A stretch of 64,000 nt of DNA from Leptolyngbya sp. FACHB-321 (GCF_014695975.1 NZ_JACJPI010000065.1:124001-188000), one strand, 5' to 3'. Shown: positions 27,684 to 36,658, numbered from the stretch's first letter. Notes: generated by a model not told the origin, from the letters alone. Translations and numbers: made by a program.

Positions 27684-28904
27684 ATGACATCCGTTTCCCC
27701 ATCGATCGCCCCCCTCAGTTGGTCTGAGCTAGAAGCCCTGACGACTTTTCAAATCGATCCTGTCAATGGCGCTACTAACGCTCAAGCGCGTTTACGTCTC
27801 TTTGGTCAAACTGAAGCCGACGTGCGGGTCACGCTCTACCGTGACAACCATGCCTGGTGCCCCTACTGCCAAAAAGTTTGGCTATGGTTGGAAGAAAAGC
27901 AAATTCCTTACCGCATCGAAAAAGTAACGATGTTTTGTTATGGGGAAAAAGAAAGCTGGTACAAACGCAAAGTGCCATCAGGTATGCTGCCTGCTCTGGC
28001 GCTAGACGATCGCCTCATTACTGAAAGCGATGACATCCTGCTTGCATTGGAGCAAGCCTTTGGTCCATTGGGGCTGGGCATGAAGCATCCCACAGTGTTG
28101 CCTTTACGCTACCTAGAACGGCTGTTGTTTCGCTCCTGGTGCGCTTGGCTCTGCTATCCATCGAATTCGATACGGCAAGAACAGGGAAACCGCGAGCAAT
28201 TCACAAGCGTTGTTGCCAAAGTTGAAGCGGCGCTGGCTGCTACGCCGGGTCCTTATTTCCTGGACGAGTTTGGCACAGTTGACGTTATCTTTACGCCTTA
28301 CGTTGAACGGATGAATGCCAGTCTTTACTATTACAAAGGCTATTCTCTACGTGAGTCCAACCCAAAACTGTCAGACTGGTTTGCAGCGATGGAAAGCCGA
28401 TCGACCTACCGGGGCACTCAGAGCGATTTCCATACTCATGTGCATGATTTGCCGCCCCAAATGGGAGGCTGCTGGGAAAACAGTGAACCACAAACGCAAA
28501 TTAACAAGGCGAGAGTTGATAATGGTCCCTGGGATGGGCTGCCGGATGTGATGTATCCAGAGCCAGAAACCGCCCGTGCTGAAGCACTTCACCGGGTAAT
28601 CAAGCACCGCGCCAATTTGATTCGCGTCAACCCTGCTGACGACAGGCTGATAGATGAAGCCTTGCGCTGTGCTCTGACCAACCTGATGACAAACCAGCTT
28701 TGTCCACCGCCAGCCGGGTCTGATAGCGCTTTACGCTACTTGCGCGATCGCATTAATGTGCCGCGCGATATGTCGATTTATGCCGCCAAACGGTTGAGGG
28801 CATCGTTGGAAGCAACGGCTGCATTGGCTGGCGATCGACAAGGTCCACCCATTCCGGTTAAGCATCGGCGAGACCAGAATCCTGCTGACTTTGCGACACG
28901 GTAA
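27684..28904 (+). CDS. Glutathione S-transferase-family protein, long form
   Basis: A 406-aa protein, about twice the usual GST length. After a roughly 45-residue N-terminal region comes a thioredoxin-fold domain with a CPYC redox/GSH site (Cys59, Cys62 in [11 protein letters not shown]), the cis-Pro region GMLPALAL and [14 protein letters not shown]-terminal helical domain follows (about 130-270). The last 130 residues (from [14 protein letters not shown]) are charged and helical and I do not recognise them. It could be a thiol transferase or glutathionyl-hydroquinone-type enzyme. The function is unknown. Divergent from rbcL; AAAGG lies upstream of the ATG. Confidence 0.83.
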   Translation: MTSVSPSIAPLSWSELEALTTFQIDPVNGATNAQARLRLFGQTEADVRVTLYRDNHAWCPYCQKVWLWLEEKQIPYRIEKVTMFCYGEKESWYKRKVPSGMLPALALDDRLITESDDILLALEQAFGPLGLGMKHPTVLPLRYLERLLFRSWCAWLCYPSNSIRQEQGNREQFTSVVAKVEAALAATPGPYFLDEFGTVDVIFTPYVERMNASLYYYKGYSLRESNPKLSDWFAAMESRSTYRGTQSDFHTHVHDLPPQMGGCWENSEPQTQINKARVDNGPWDGLPDVMYPEPETARAEALHRVIKHRANLIRVNPADDRLIDEALRCALTNLMTNQLCPPPAGSDSALRYLRDRINVPRDMSIYAAKRLRASLEATAALAGDRQGPPIPVKHRRDQNPADFATR

Positions 28905-28989
28905 CGTGCTGCAAAACAAGCCGCTTCTGCCTCCGGCTATGATCGCTTGCTCAGTTTTAAGCAGATAAAGCAGTGAGATATGTTCTTTG

Positions 28990-29014
28990 TCAGAAGCGGT
29001 CTTTTGGCTTCTGA
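28990..29014. terminator. Hairpin between convergent GST and DUF6629 genes
   Basis: TCAGAAGC (28990-28997) pairs with GCTTCTGA (29007-29014) around a 9-nt loop. It lies between two converging genes; no long T-run follows on either side. Confidence 0.45.
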
Positions 29015-29128
29015 ACGGTAAGAAAACCAGAGTCGTGAAGCGCCACAGCGTTAGCGAAGCCGCTCCTGTAGAGCATCATGACCTTGCTTAAACTGAGACG
29101 GGATTGACGGCGCTGTTCCAAATTACGT

Positions 29129-29809
29129 TCACTTACCTGTCTCCGCTGCGCCTTGTGGCGCTGCTTGGCAAATGAAGATAAGGAGCAGCGACAGAAGCGC
29201 TGCAAAGAAACACCAAACCGAAACAAAGACCTGGTGCAGTAGCCAATGGGAGGCGATCGCCGACAGCAAGATAGTTGCCCCAAACCCCTTAAGAGCATGA
29301 CTAGAAGCAAGCGCAAACGGGATAAGGATAATGAGCGCATAGACCATGCGCTCGGCTTCCTGAGAGAACCAGGGGTCAAACAGCAAGCGGGTGTCGTACT
29401 CAATGGCATGATGGACAACCTGCACCGTTAGCCAACTCGGTTGTAAGACCAGTGGCAGGTAAAGCAGCGCCCCATAGGCAAAACCGAGCACACCCAAACT
29501 CCAGCCCACTCGCCGCACCAGGGGATTTGCTTCGGCGATCGCCACCGCCCAAGGTGCCCAGAACAACCAGAACCAATAGGCAAAGGCTAAAAAGCCGCAA
29601 GCGCCCAAACGCACTTCAGCGGGAGAACGCGCTGCCAGACCCAGCCAAACCAGTCCTTCACAGGCTTGTTGCACCCCAAACGCGAGTGGAATTGCTGCGA
29701 GTGCTAGATACCCAGGGTTGTGCTGCAATGCTAACCGTAACGAGTAGGCACCAGCTGGGAGTAGTAGAGCGCTGGCAGCAAAGCTAACTGAGGCAGAGAA
29801 ACACATCAC
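29129..29809 (-). CDS. DUF6629-like polytopic membrane protein
   Basis: A 226-aa membrane protein with about seven hydrophobic helices. It begins MMCFSASVSFAASALLL, a start typical of the DUF6629 family, followed by LAAIPLAFGVQQACEGLVWL. Midway is VQVVHHAIEYDTRLL and the end is WLLHQVFVSVWCFFAALLSLLLIFI. Family membership is from this N-terminal pattern; the function is unknown. It is probably transcribed alone, convergent with the GST gene and divergent from the amidase operon. Confidence 0.72.
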   Translation of the reverse strand: MMCFSASVSFAASALLLPAGAYSLRLALQHNPGYLALAAIPLAFGVQQACEGLVWLGLAARSPAEVRLGACGFLAFAYWFWLFWAPWAVAIAEANPLVRRVGWSLGVLGFAYGALLYLPLVLQPSWLTVQVVHHAIEYDTRLLFDPWFSQEAERMVYALIILIPFALASSHALKGFGATILLSAIASHWLLHQVFVSVWCFFAALLSLLLIFICQAAPQGAAETGK

Positions 29810-30164
29810 TTGTACTCAGGTTCAAAACGCAACGCGGCTTGGCTTTCACCGCTTAAATAGTTAGGACTAAACCCTGACGGCTGGTGGCTGAGAAATTTTC
29901 TTGATCTGAGCGATCGGTAGCAAGAGGTTAGTCCCAATTCTCCTACAAATTTCTCGGCTGACTGAACAGCCGCTTAAGCCAGGATGACAGCCCGCAACGG
30001 CATCGGTCCTGTTTCTGTAGCTTTCACGACAAATCGAGAGCAGTCTCTCCCGTACAAAATAAAGCCTGACTGTTCTTTAAACAGTGTCTCTGGCGGTTGT
30101 GATTACCTTACGTCTGACCCTGCGTTCTCACCTTTCGCTGTTCATATCATCGAGGCTTGTGTTC
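29810..30164. promoter_or_regulatory. Structured leader upstream of the amidase operon
   Basis: 355 bp without a gene. It contains three inverted repeats: GCTGAGAAATTT (29887-29898) against AAATTTCTCGGC (29947-29958, 11 of 12 pairing, 48-nt spacer); CGGCTG-ACTGAA-CAGCCG (29955-29972); and ACTGTT/AACAGT (30069-30085, 5-nt loop). No NtcA or Zur consensus was recognised. The first two overlap, so alternative folds are possible; regulation is an inference. Confidence 0.4.
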
Positions 30165-31520
30165 ATGAGGAGTGCTCTCAAGAAATTATTTAGGATGAAG
30201 TTACCGAAGTGGCTGGGACTTGGGTTCATAGTGGGCGCGATCGCCTTTGCAACCTCTGCGTTTGCTCAACAGGCACTCGAAATTAACCCGAAGCTGACCG
30301 CTCAAATGCGAGTCACAAATGCCAGCTTTCCGGGCACCGTCCATCTGCTGCCTGCAACGCTGGAAACAACGCAGTGGGGCTGGTTTAACAACGCTCAGCC
30401 GCCTGTACTGTCCATCAAATCTGGGGATACAGTGGTGGTGGAAACCATGATGCACTCCCACAATCAGGTGGTGCCAGGGAAGACGATCGAGGAACTCAAA
30501 AAGCTGCGTACCGACTTTCCTGGACGCGGACCGCACACGCTCACTGGTCCCATCTTTGTGGAAAGCGCAGAACCGGGTGACGTGCTGAAGATCCGCATTC
30601 TTCGGGTTACCCCCCGATCCTATGCTGCGAACTTCAATATTCCCGGCATGTTTGGTCTCTTCCCCGACCAGTTTCCCGATGGGCAGGTGAAATATCTTTA
30701 CCTGGATCTGGAGCGCAAAGTGGCGCAGTTCAGCAAAGGCATTGAAATTCCTTTGGCTCCGTTTCCAGGGACGTTGGGGGTTGCCCGTGCAGAGCCTGGG
30801 CAGTATAGCTCGGTACCACCTGGTCCCTACGGCGGCAACCTGGATATTCGTGATCTCACCGCTGGCTCAACCCTGTATCTACCAGTATTTGTGAAGGGTG
30901 GACTCGTCTGGACGGGCGATTCTCACGCTGCTCAAGGGAATGGCGAAATCAATTTGACGGCGTTGGAAACGGCCTTTAAAGAACTGGTGCTGAATATTTC
31001 GGTAGTTAAAGGACAGAAGCTCGATTTTCCTAGAGGGGAGACGGCTAAAGATTGGATCACGATCGGCATCGACGAAGACCTAAACAAAGCTCTCGAAAAT
31101 GCCAAAACCGAAACGGCGAAATTCTTGGCAGACCAGCGCAAAATCTCGATTGAGGACGCGACCAAACTCATGCCCCAGGTGTCTGACTGTCGCATTTCGC
31201 AGGTTGTGAATCGTGTGCGTGGCATTCACTGTTTGAACCCCAAAACGGTACAGGCGAAGAAGACGGTGCAGTATCCCACCACCAGCAACGCAGAGTACTA
31301 TGTCGCAGCGGCAAGCGGCAAAGACCTGAACGCTGTGATGAAGAGTGCTTCGATGTCACTGATCGAGTTGCTGCAAGAGAAGGAAAAACTGACGCGTCTG
31401 GATGCCTACGGGCTAACCAGTATGCGAATGGACTGCCGCCTGAGCAAGCTGACTGCTGACGAAAAAGGGCTTTCCTGCCTGCTGCCGAAGAGCCTCTGGG
31501 TTGGGAAGCGAACCGCATGA
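30165..31520 (+). CDS. Secreted acetamidase/formamidase-family protein
   Basis: A 451-aa exported amidase-like protein. A basic start and hydrophobic segment (WLGLGFIVGAIAFATSAFA) form a signal peptide. The body matches acetamidase/formamidase: SIKSGDTVVVETMMH, GPHTLTGPIFVESAEPGDVLKI, PGTLGVARAEPGQYSSVPPGPYGGNLDIRD (read in parts) and LVWTGDSHAAQGNGE. These enzymes hydrolyse small amides to ammonia. The C-terminal part holds two similar units (ISIEDATKL..SDCRIS and LTRLDAYGL..MDCRLS), so the tail looks duplicated. I choose the ATG at 30165 for its GAGG 9 nt upstream; ATG 30195 is an alternative. It overlaps the next gene by 4 nt (ATGA). Confidence 0.85.
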   Translation: MRSALKKLFRMKLPKWLGLGFIVGAIAFATSAFAQQALEINPKLTAQMRVTNASFPGTVHLLPATLETTQWGWFNNAQPPVLSIKSGDTVVVETMMHSHNQVVPGKTIEELKKLRTDFPGRGPHTLTGPIFVESAEPGDVLKIRILRVTPRSYAANFNIPGMFGLFPDQFPDGQVKYLYLDLERKVAQFSKGIEIPLAPFPGTLGVARAEPGQYSSVPPGPYGGNLDIRDLTAGSTLYLPVFVKGGLVWTGDSHAAQGNGEINLTALETAFKELVLNISVVKGQKLDFPRGETAKDWITIGIDEDLNKALENAKTETAKFLADQRKISIEDATKLMPQVSDCRISQVVNRVRGIHCLNPKTVQAKKTVQYPTTSNAEYYVAAASGKDLNAVMKSASMSLIELLQEKEKLTRLDAYGLTSMRMDCRLSKLTADEKGLSCLLPKSLWVGKRTA

Positions 31521-32443
31521 TGGGTCTCTGGCGTTTGGTGCTGGCAGTGCTGCTGTGGTGGGGCTGCTGGCAAAGCCCTGTCGCGGCTGTATCGCTTAAA
31601 GTTGTCACGACGACCTCAGATCTTGCCAGTCTGGTAACGGTTGTTGGGGGCGATCGCGTCAGCGTCAGCAGCATTGCCTTACCAGCCCAAGATCCGCACA
31701 CGTTTGAACCCCGACTAACTGATGTGCAACAACTGCGATCGGCGCAACTGGTCGTCAAAGTTGGACTGGATCACGATTTGTGGCTCGATCGCCTGACCCA
31801 GGAAAGCGGCAATCCTGCCTTACAGCGAGGTGGGGCTGGGTATGTGGATGTCTCGACAGTTATTCCTCTCCTCGAAGTTCGTTCTGTCAGCCTTGCGCCT
31901 TCCGATGGACACAATCACGGTGCGGGAAATCCCCACTATTGGCTTGACCCCTTGAATGCTGATGCGATGACTGGGATTATTGCGGCGGCACTGGCACAAA
32001 TTGATCCAGAGAGCAGCAAGACCTACGAAGCGAATCGCCTGATCTTTTTAGCCACCCTGGAACAAAAGGTCGCCGAGTGGCAGCGCCAGCTAGCACCCTA
32101 TCAGGGAGTTCCGTTAATCGCCTATCACAACAGTTACCCCTACCTGGCACGTCGCTTTCGGCTCAAAATCATTGATTTCATCGAACCACGACCGGGAATT
32201 CCGCCCAGCCCGTCCCATCTCACAAAATTGCTGCGAGAGATGAAGGATGAACACGTCCCAGTGGTAATTCAGGAACTGTATGAGTCCGATCGCGTGCCTC
32301 GCCTTTTAAGCAACCGCACGGGCGCAGCGGTAGTGACGCTTGTTTCTTCCGTGGGTGCTATTCCTGAAGTGCCCAATTATCTCTCCCTGTTTGATTACAA
32401 CGTTCATGTGCTGGCAACGGCGCTAGGGAGACCGAAAGTCTGA
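31517..32443 (+). CDS. Metal ABC transporter substrate-binding protein (ZnuA-like)
   Basis: A 308-aa cluster-A-I solute-binding protein for Zn or Mn. A signal peptide precedes VSLKVVTTTSDLASLV. Likely metal ligands are His61 (DPHTFEP), His140 (NPHYWLDP), His204 (AYHNSYPYL) and an acidic residue near 253-258. A short His-containing loop (DGHNHGAGNPH) precedes the second ligand, as in zinc-binding ZnuA. Metal identity cannot be fixed from sequence. Its ATG overlaps the amidase stop and its own stop overlaps the permease ATG (TGATG), so the three genes are translationally coupled. Confidence 0.9.
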   Translation: MMGLWRLVLAVLLWWGCWQSPVAAVSLKVVTTTSDLASLVTVVGGDRVSVSSIALPAQDPHTFEPRLTDVQQLRSAQLVVKVGLDHDLWLDRLTQESGNPALQRGGAGYVDVSTVIPLLEVRSVSLAPSDGHNHGAGNPHYWLDPLNADAMTGIIAAALAQIDPESSKTYEANRLIFLATLEQKVAEWQRQLAPYQGVPLIAYHNSYPYLARRFRLKIIDFIEPRPGIPPSPSHLTKLLREMKDEHVPVVIQELYESDRVPRLLSNRTGAAVVTLVSSVGAIPEVPNYLSLFDYNVHVLATALGRPKV

Positions 32444-33750
32444 TGTCTGATGCGCTACAACTGCTCACCATTCCCTTTCTCATTGCCCTGGTACTCACGG
32501 GCATTCACACCTATTTGGGCATTCACGTTCTCACGCGCAACATTATCTTTGTGGATCTGGCGCTGGCGCAGATTTCGGCTCTGGGCGCAACAGTCGCGTT
32601 CATGCTGGGCTATCTGCCCCAGTCGATCGCCGCCTATAGTTACTCCCTTGTTTTCACCATCATTGGAGCCGTCATTCTCTCCTTTAGCCGCCAGTGGACG
32701 GGGCGAGTCTCGCAGGAAACATTTATCGGCGTGGTGTACGTCGTGTCAGCAGCGGCAGCGTTTCTATTAGTAGACAAAGCCCCACAGGGCGCAGAACACA
32801 TCAAGCAAATTCTGGTGGGTAGCCTTCTTACAACTACAGAAGCAGATTTGTTCAAAGTTGTGTTGCTTTACAGTGCGGTTGGCGTATTTCACTGGTTCGC
32901 TCGCAAGCAGTTCATCCAGCTTTCCTTTCAGCCAGAACAAGCGGCGCAAACGAATAGACGAATCTGGTTCTGGGATTTTTTGTTCTACGTCTCCTTTGGC
33001 GTGGTCGTCACGAGTTCCGTTGCCATTGCTGGTGTGCTGCTCGTGTTCTGCTTTTTAATTATTCCAGCCGCAATCGGCACACTCTACAGCACTTCAATTT
33101 TGGTTACGCTGCTCATTGGCTGGACGATGGGAACGCTGGCAAGCACGATCGGTCTGGGTGCCTCCTACGTTTGGGACTTGCCGACAGGGGCAACGATCGT
33201 CTGTGTGTTTGGTGCAGCGCTGGCTTTAGCCGCAGTATTGAAACCAGTCCTTCTCACCTCACCGGAGCAACGCCGCACGGTGCTTGCCAAAGCCCTTTCA
33301 GGCGTGCGAACGGGTGGTTTTATGGTTCTCCTAATATCCGGCTGTTGGCTAGCCATCAATCCTCACGCCGATCAGCCTTTGCTCAATTTGATGGAAACCT
33401 ATCAGCCCGCTGTCCGCTCTGCATTTTTATCCGATGAGGAACAGCGCCTGTTAGACCAGGCAATTAACGGAGCAGACCGTTTGCGATCGGAAATCAACCA
33501 TCTGGGCTCGATGGAACAAACGAGCCGCTGGCAAGGGGAAGAAATGACCGGAGATGACCTGCGCCGCGTCACAGGCTATACCCTCACGTTTCAAGAAATG
33601 GAAAAAGGAGAACAGTTCGTTCAGCAAACCATGCGCTACAAAGCCCGCGATCGTCAGCGTTGGGTGATTGGTATTCCCCTGGCTCTATTTTCCCTTGGCT
33701 GCTTACTGCTGCAAGCATCTGCAAGCGAAGCCTTTCTCCCGGACAATTGA
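32443..33750 (+). CDS. Metal ABC transporter permease (ZnuB family) with C-terminal extension
   Basis: A 435-aa protein. Residues 1-275 are an ABC-3 family permease: many helices, FVDLALAQISALGATVAF near the N terminus and VAIAGVLLVFCFLIIPAAIGTLY in the middle, the segment contacting the ATPase. About 150 further residues are unusual for ZnuB/MntB. They comprise a membrane helix (GGFMVLLISGCWLAI, about 294-308), a polar roughly 95-residue section with DEEQRLLDQAINGADRL, and a final helix (WVIGIPLALFSLGCLLLQA). It is the last gene of the coupled trio. No ATPase gene is adjacent, so an ATP-binding partner must come from elsewhere. Confidence 0.88.
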   Translation: MSDALQLLTIPFLIALVLTGIHTYLGIHVLTRNIIFVDLALAQISALGATVAFMLGYLPQSIAAYSYSLVFTIIGAVILSFSRQWTGRVSQETFIGVVYVVSAAAAFLLVDKAPQGAEHIKQILVGSLLTTTEADLFKVVLLYSAVGVFHWFARKQFIQLSFQPEQAAQTNRRIWFWDFLFYVSFGVVVTSSVAIAGVLLVFCFLIIPAAIGTLYSTSILVTLLIGWTMGTLASTIGLGASYVWDLPTGATIVCVFGAALALAAVLKPVLLTSPEQRRTVLAKALSGVRTGGFMVLLISGCWLAINPHADQPLLNLMETYQPAVRSAFLSDEEQRLLDQAINGADRLRSEINHLGSMEQTSRWQGEEMTGDDLRRVTGYTLTFQEMEKGEQFVQQTMRYKARDRQRWVIGIPLALFSLGCLLLQASASEAFLPDN

Positions 33751-33977
33751 GTTTTACGGCGTTGCTGGGTAGAAGTATGATTTTCGTGCCTGTGCTGGCA
33801 AGCCTAGCGTGATCGCTGGCATCTTCAAACCGCTCGTCTGTTTGGTAGCCAAGTCGCGGCAGCAACGCACGCGCTGTCCAAGCTGCAAAACCAGATTGCT
33901 CAAGGCGACGCATACGAGCGTGCAAAACGATCAGTCCAATGGGATGATGGTAGAGGAGACAAAGCGAGGGATTTAGT

Positions 33978-34274
33978 ATGGCTTGGATGGTACAGGTGCT
34001 CGAAATCACGGATGAGCATGGTCATGGTACGGACAAATATCGGAAAGTGGCTAACTCCGATGGAGAAGGTGGGATGCATCCGCTTTGCGAGCATCAGCAT
34101 GACTCTATCGACGAGGCTGATAAGTGCCCTGAGGCGTTAGCGAAAACGGAAGAAATTACGGGTATCCCAGACGGTGGTAACGCTGATCGTGCGGCACAGC
34201 TGGAGGCAGAAGCAGAACGAATGCTAGCTGAGGCAGCTCAACTGAAAGCGCAAGATGAAGCGTCAGAGACCTGA
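33978..34274 (+). CDS. Small acidic protein with His/Cys motif, hypothetical
   Basis: A 98-aa protein. The N-terminal half has a polar region and a compact HPLCEHQHDSIDEADKCPEA motif (one Cys, two or three His, one Cys) that could bind a metal such as zinc. The C-terminal half (AAQLEAEAERMLAEAAQLKAQ) is a strongly predicted helix or coiled coil. AGGAG and GAGGG lie upstream of the ATG. I do not know the family. It is 227 bp downstream of the metal permease and probably separate from that operon. Confidence 0.6.
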   Translation: MAWMVQVLEITDEHGHGTDKYRKVANSDGEGGMHPLCEHQHDSIDEADKCPEALAKTEEITGIPDGGNADRAAQLEAEAERMLAEAAQLKAQDEASET

Positions 34275-34379
34275 AACCGAGAGTAGTGCGATCGCTCCGT
34301 GACCTTTAAGAGCGGTCAAATGGACAGTTGACCTGTGCTAGGTTGATCAGCAAAGCAGCTTTGAACTTGAGGTAGGGTG

Positions 34380-34664
34380 ATGCAGCTAAGCGAAGTGGGT
34401 GGACAGCTTACAGCGCATAAGACAGCCAGTGATGTAATTCACGAGTTGGATGATTTTAACGAGTTTCAGGTTTCGGCACGGGTCGCGTATGAGTTGCGGC
34501 AGTCTGCCAGTTTTTTGGCGGAAAACTACTGGTCCTTGGCGATCGGTAGACCGGATCAAACCGCTTCTCTGTTGGAGTGGGAAATTACCGTTATCGGTGA
34601 TGCTACACCAGCGCCTATCAAAGGTGTGGTAGATATTGAGAGCGGGCTGCCAGTGCTGTTGTAG
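34380..34664 (+). CDS. Hypothetical protein, 94 aa
   Basis: A 94-aa protein of unknown function with an amphipathic, alpha/beta-looking sequence (HELDDFNEFQVSARVAYEL; WEITVIGDATPAP; GVVDIESGLPVLL). GAGG at 34369-34372 supports the ATG at 34380; a GTG directly before it would add one residue. No domain is recognised. It is 105 bp downstream of the 98-aa protein on the same strand. Confidence 0.5.
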   Translation: MQLSEVGGQLTAHKTASDVIHELDDFNEFQVSARVAYELRQSASFLAENYWSLAIGRPDQTASLLEWEITVIGDATPAPIKGVVDIESGLPVLL

Positions 34665-35066
34665 AGCTCATACTTGCAGTCTCTGCCGACCAACACCATC
34701 GAGTTGTTGCCACCGAAGGTGCTGTACTAGTGATCTTGGTCTAACCTTGGACTAATTTGAAGCAAAAGTGGGTAGTACAAAGGCGACTTTTTCCATTTTC
34801 AACGCCTGAAATTCTTATTCTGCGCTGCACTGCTCTCTGGGGGCAACGAACCAAACGTTTTCGGGGTGTTTCAGCAACTAACGTCGACGATAGCATCAGG
34901 GGTCTAGACCATAACTCTTGAGCGATCGATGCCAAATTAAGTCACTCAAAAGTAGTGGCATTGCTTTACGCGTAGCGCGACTCGACCCCTATGTTTTTTT
35001 CATTGCGCTAGTGCTCCCCATAACTATTGCGGCACACTAAGCGCTGACGGCTCCGTCAACTCCCGC
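34665..35066. other. Intergenic region, no gene recognised
   Basis: About 400 bp. A 64-codon minus-strand frame (34741-34935) has a basic, cysteine-containing C terminus (KSRLCTTHFCFKLVQG) that could be a gene remnant but cannot be assigned. Confidence 0.3.
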
Positions 35067-35771
35067 TCATACTGCTGCAAAAGCATCGCGAACGACCTCA
35101 TAACACTCACAGGCAAAGTCTTCCAAGCCAGCCCGATCCACAATGGTGATGCGCCCACGGTAGTAACGCACCCAGCCCGCTTGGCTGAGGACACCCGCCG
35201 CCACGGTTATACCCGCACGACGCACACCTAGCATGATACTGATCACCTCATGTGTGAGTGGAAACGTGTCTGCTCCCAAACCATCAGCGGTTAACAAGAG
35301 CCAACGTGCCAGACGCACTTCAGTTGTATGAAACCGATTACACACGCTGTTTTGCGCCGTTTGCGCGAGCATCGCTTGCGTATAGCGGAGCAGCAAGTCG
35401 TGCAGGGCTGCCCCACGGTTGAATTCGGTCAGCAGCAGTTCCGCAGGCAGCCGCCACGCTTTGCCAGCGATCTGCACCATCGCCTGATGGCTATAACTCG
35501 TACCACCGAGCAGCACCGGCAAACCAGCCATCCCTTCTTGCCCAATCAAGCCCACGTCCATCGTGGCACCATCCTTAAATTGGAACACCAAGGAAATGAG
35601 CGCTTCTTCAGGGAAGTAAACATAGTCGATGGGACAACTCACTTGGTAGAGGGGTTGCAAGGGTGCCAGCGTCACCAGTGTTAAAGCTGGTTGTAAGCGC
35701 TGATAAACGGTATTCGGCAAAGCTGCGAGCAGACGATTGCTTGATTGAGCAGTGGCTTGAAGTGCTGGCAT
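35067..35771 (-). CDS. Crp/Fnr-family transcriptional regulator
   Basis: A 234-aa regulator: an N-terminal cyclic-nucleotide-binding-like beta-roll (about 20-130, with YVYFPEEALISLVFQF and MDVGLIGQEGMAG), a dimerisation helix (TQAMLAQTAQNSVCNRF) and a C-terminal helix-turn-helix (LTHEVISIMLGVRRAGITVAAGVL). The cAMP-contacting RxS motif of true CRP is not evident, so the ligand is probably something else. Many alphaproteobacterial and cyanobacterial members of this subgroup have the same ARWLLLTADGLG segment. AAGGATG lies just before the ATG. The upstream 2 kb is degenerate DNA, so its targets cannot be guessed from context. Confidence 0.88.
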   Translation of the reverse strand: MPALQATAQSSNRLLAALPNTVYQRLQPALTLVTLAPLQPLYQVSCPIDYVYFPEEALISLVFQFKDGATMDVGLIGQEGMAGLPVLLGGTSYSHQAMVQIAGKAWRLPAELLLTEFNRGAALHDLLLRYTQAMLAQTAQNSVCNRFHTTEVRLARWLLLTADGLGADTFPLTHEVISIMLGVRRAGITVAAGVLSQAGWVRYYRGRITIVDRAGLEDFACECYEVVRDAFAAV

Positions 35772-36272
35772 CTATCATCCTTAAAGTGAGTCAAGTTGAG
35801 AAAAAACAACTGACGACAACAAGGGAGAGTGCTAACGCTCGACCTCAGTATCCAACGGTAATTTTTTAGTGCAGCGGTCGTCTGAACAACCAACCACCTT
35901 GCTTGACAGGCAGTGTATAGTAACATTCATAACCTTTATCGCTGCCAGTGTCGGTACGTCACTGCACAAAGGGGTTTAGTAACGAGGCGTGTAAAAATGA
36001 GCGCTTTGCTTGAAACCTTTGCAGTAGAGAGCTTCTCAGCTAAGCTATCGAGGAGTTTCTTGGCTCACATTCAAACCACTGCTGACACTTGCCAGCTCAC
36101 GGGAACGTGCTGGGACAACAAGCTTTAACTGGCAAAGTTGACAAGCTATGAGTGTCCAGACTGACCACTCAGATGCCGATTCTGTCGTTGGGGCGATCGC
36201 ATCTCAGGTTGCCTTTAGCAAGCTTTAATTGACCAAAAGTTCTATCTACAATCATTAACGCAGCACTGAGTT

Positions 36273-36479
36273 TCAATCCAATGCGATTAGAGCCTGAAAT
36301 GCTTGCTGCTCTGAGCTGAGAAACTTTTCTGGAGTTAGGATAGTTGCACTCCAGTGAGTTGCTAACTGATACGCTAATAGGCGATCGAATGCTTGTAGGT
36401 CTAGTAAGCTACGTTAGTCAGTAGCGATCGCTTCACACCATCGCTTAAATTCAGGTGACAAATCTTCAACTAGTCCCAT
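36273..36479 (-). pseudogene. Small ORF interrupted by one stop codon
   Basis: A 68-codon minus frame beginning MGLVEDLSPEFKRWCEAIATD, broken by TAA at 36414-36416, then continuing LDLQAFDRLLAYQLATHWS and TPEKFLSSEQQAFQALI to TGA. The protein-like sequence on both sides of the stop suggests a recently inactivated gene or a real 21-aa peptide. It starts 2 nt after the stop of the 58-aa ORF. Family unknown. Confidence 0.45.
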
Positions 36480-36481
36480 AT

Positions 36482-36658
36482 TCACTGCTTCTCTTCAGCG
36501 TTACTTTGTTTTCTTAAGTCGCGGTAAGTAGCTTTAACAAAGGCTGCAAGTGCATTTGCTGTTGCGGGGTCAAGATTTTTGTCTACTAAATAGCGAGAGC
36601 TTCGAGGGTATCTAGGACAATCCCATATGTTCTTAGATGATTCATCTGACACTTCCAT
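36482..36658 (-). CDS. Small ORF, 58 aa, in an overlapping chain
   Basis: A 58-aa frame beginning MEVSDESSKNIWDCPRYPRS, containing YLVDKNLDPATANALAAFVK and a basic tail. The ATG lies inside the preceding 48-aa frame (17-nt overlap) and the stop is 2 nt before the next ATG, an arrangement typical of translational coupling. The composition is protein-like. Not recognised. Confidence 0.45.
   Translation of the reverse strand: MEVSDESSKNIWDCPRYPRSSRYLVDKNLDPATANALAAFVKATYRDLRKQSNAEEKQ

Noticed and set aside
33584-34009. 141-codon minus-strand frame spanning the permease 3' end and the following spacer
   Set aside because: Half lies antisense to the permease; the spacer part (LEQSGFAAWTARALLPRLGYQ) looks protein-like but has no start or ribosome site, so it is not called.
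34741-34935. 64-codon minus frame as a gene
   Set aside because: Basic, no ribosome site, no recognisable homology; only mentioned as a possible remnant.
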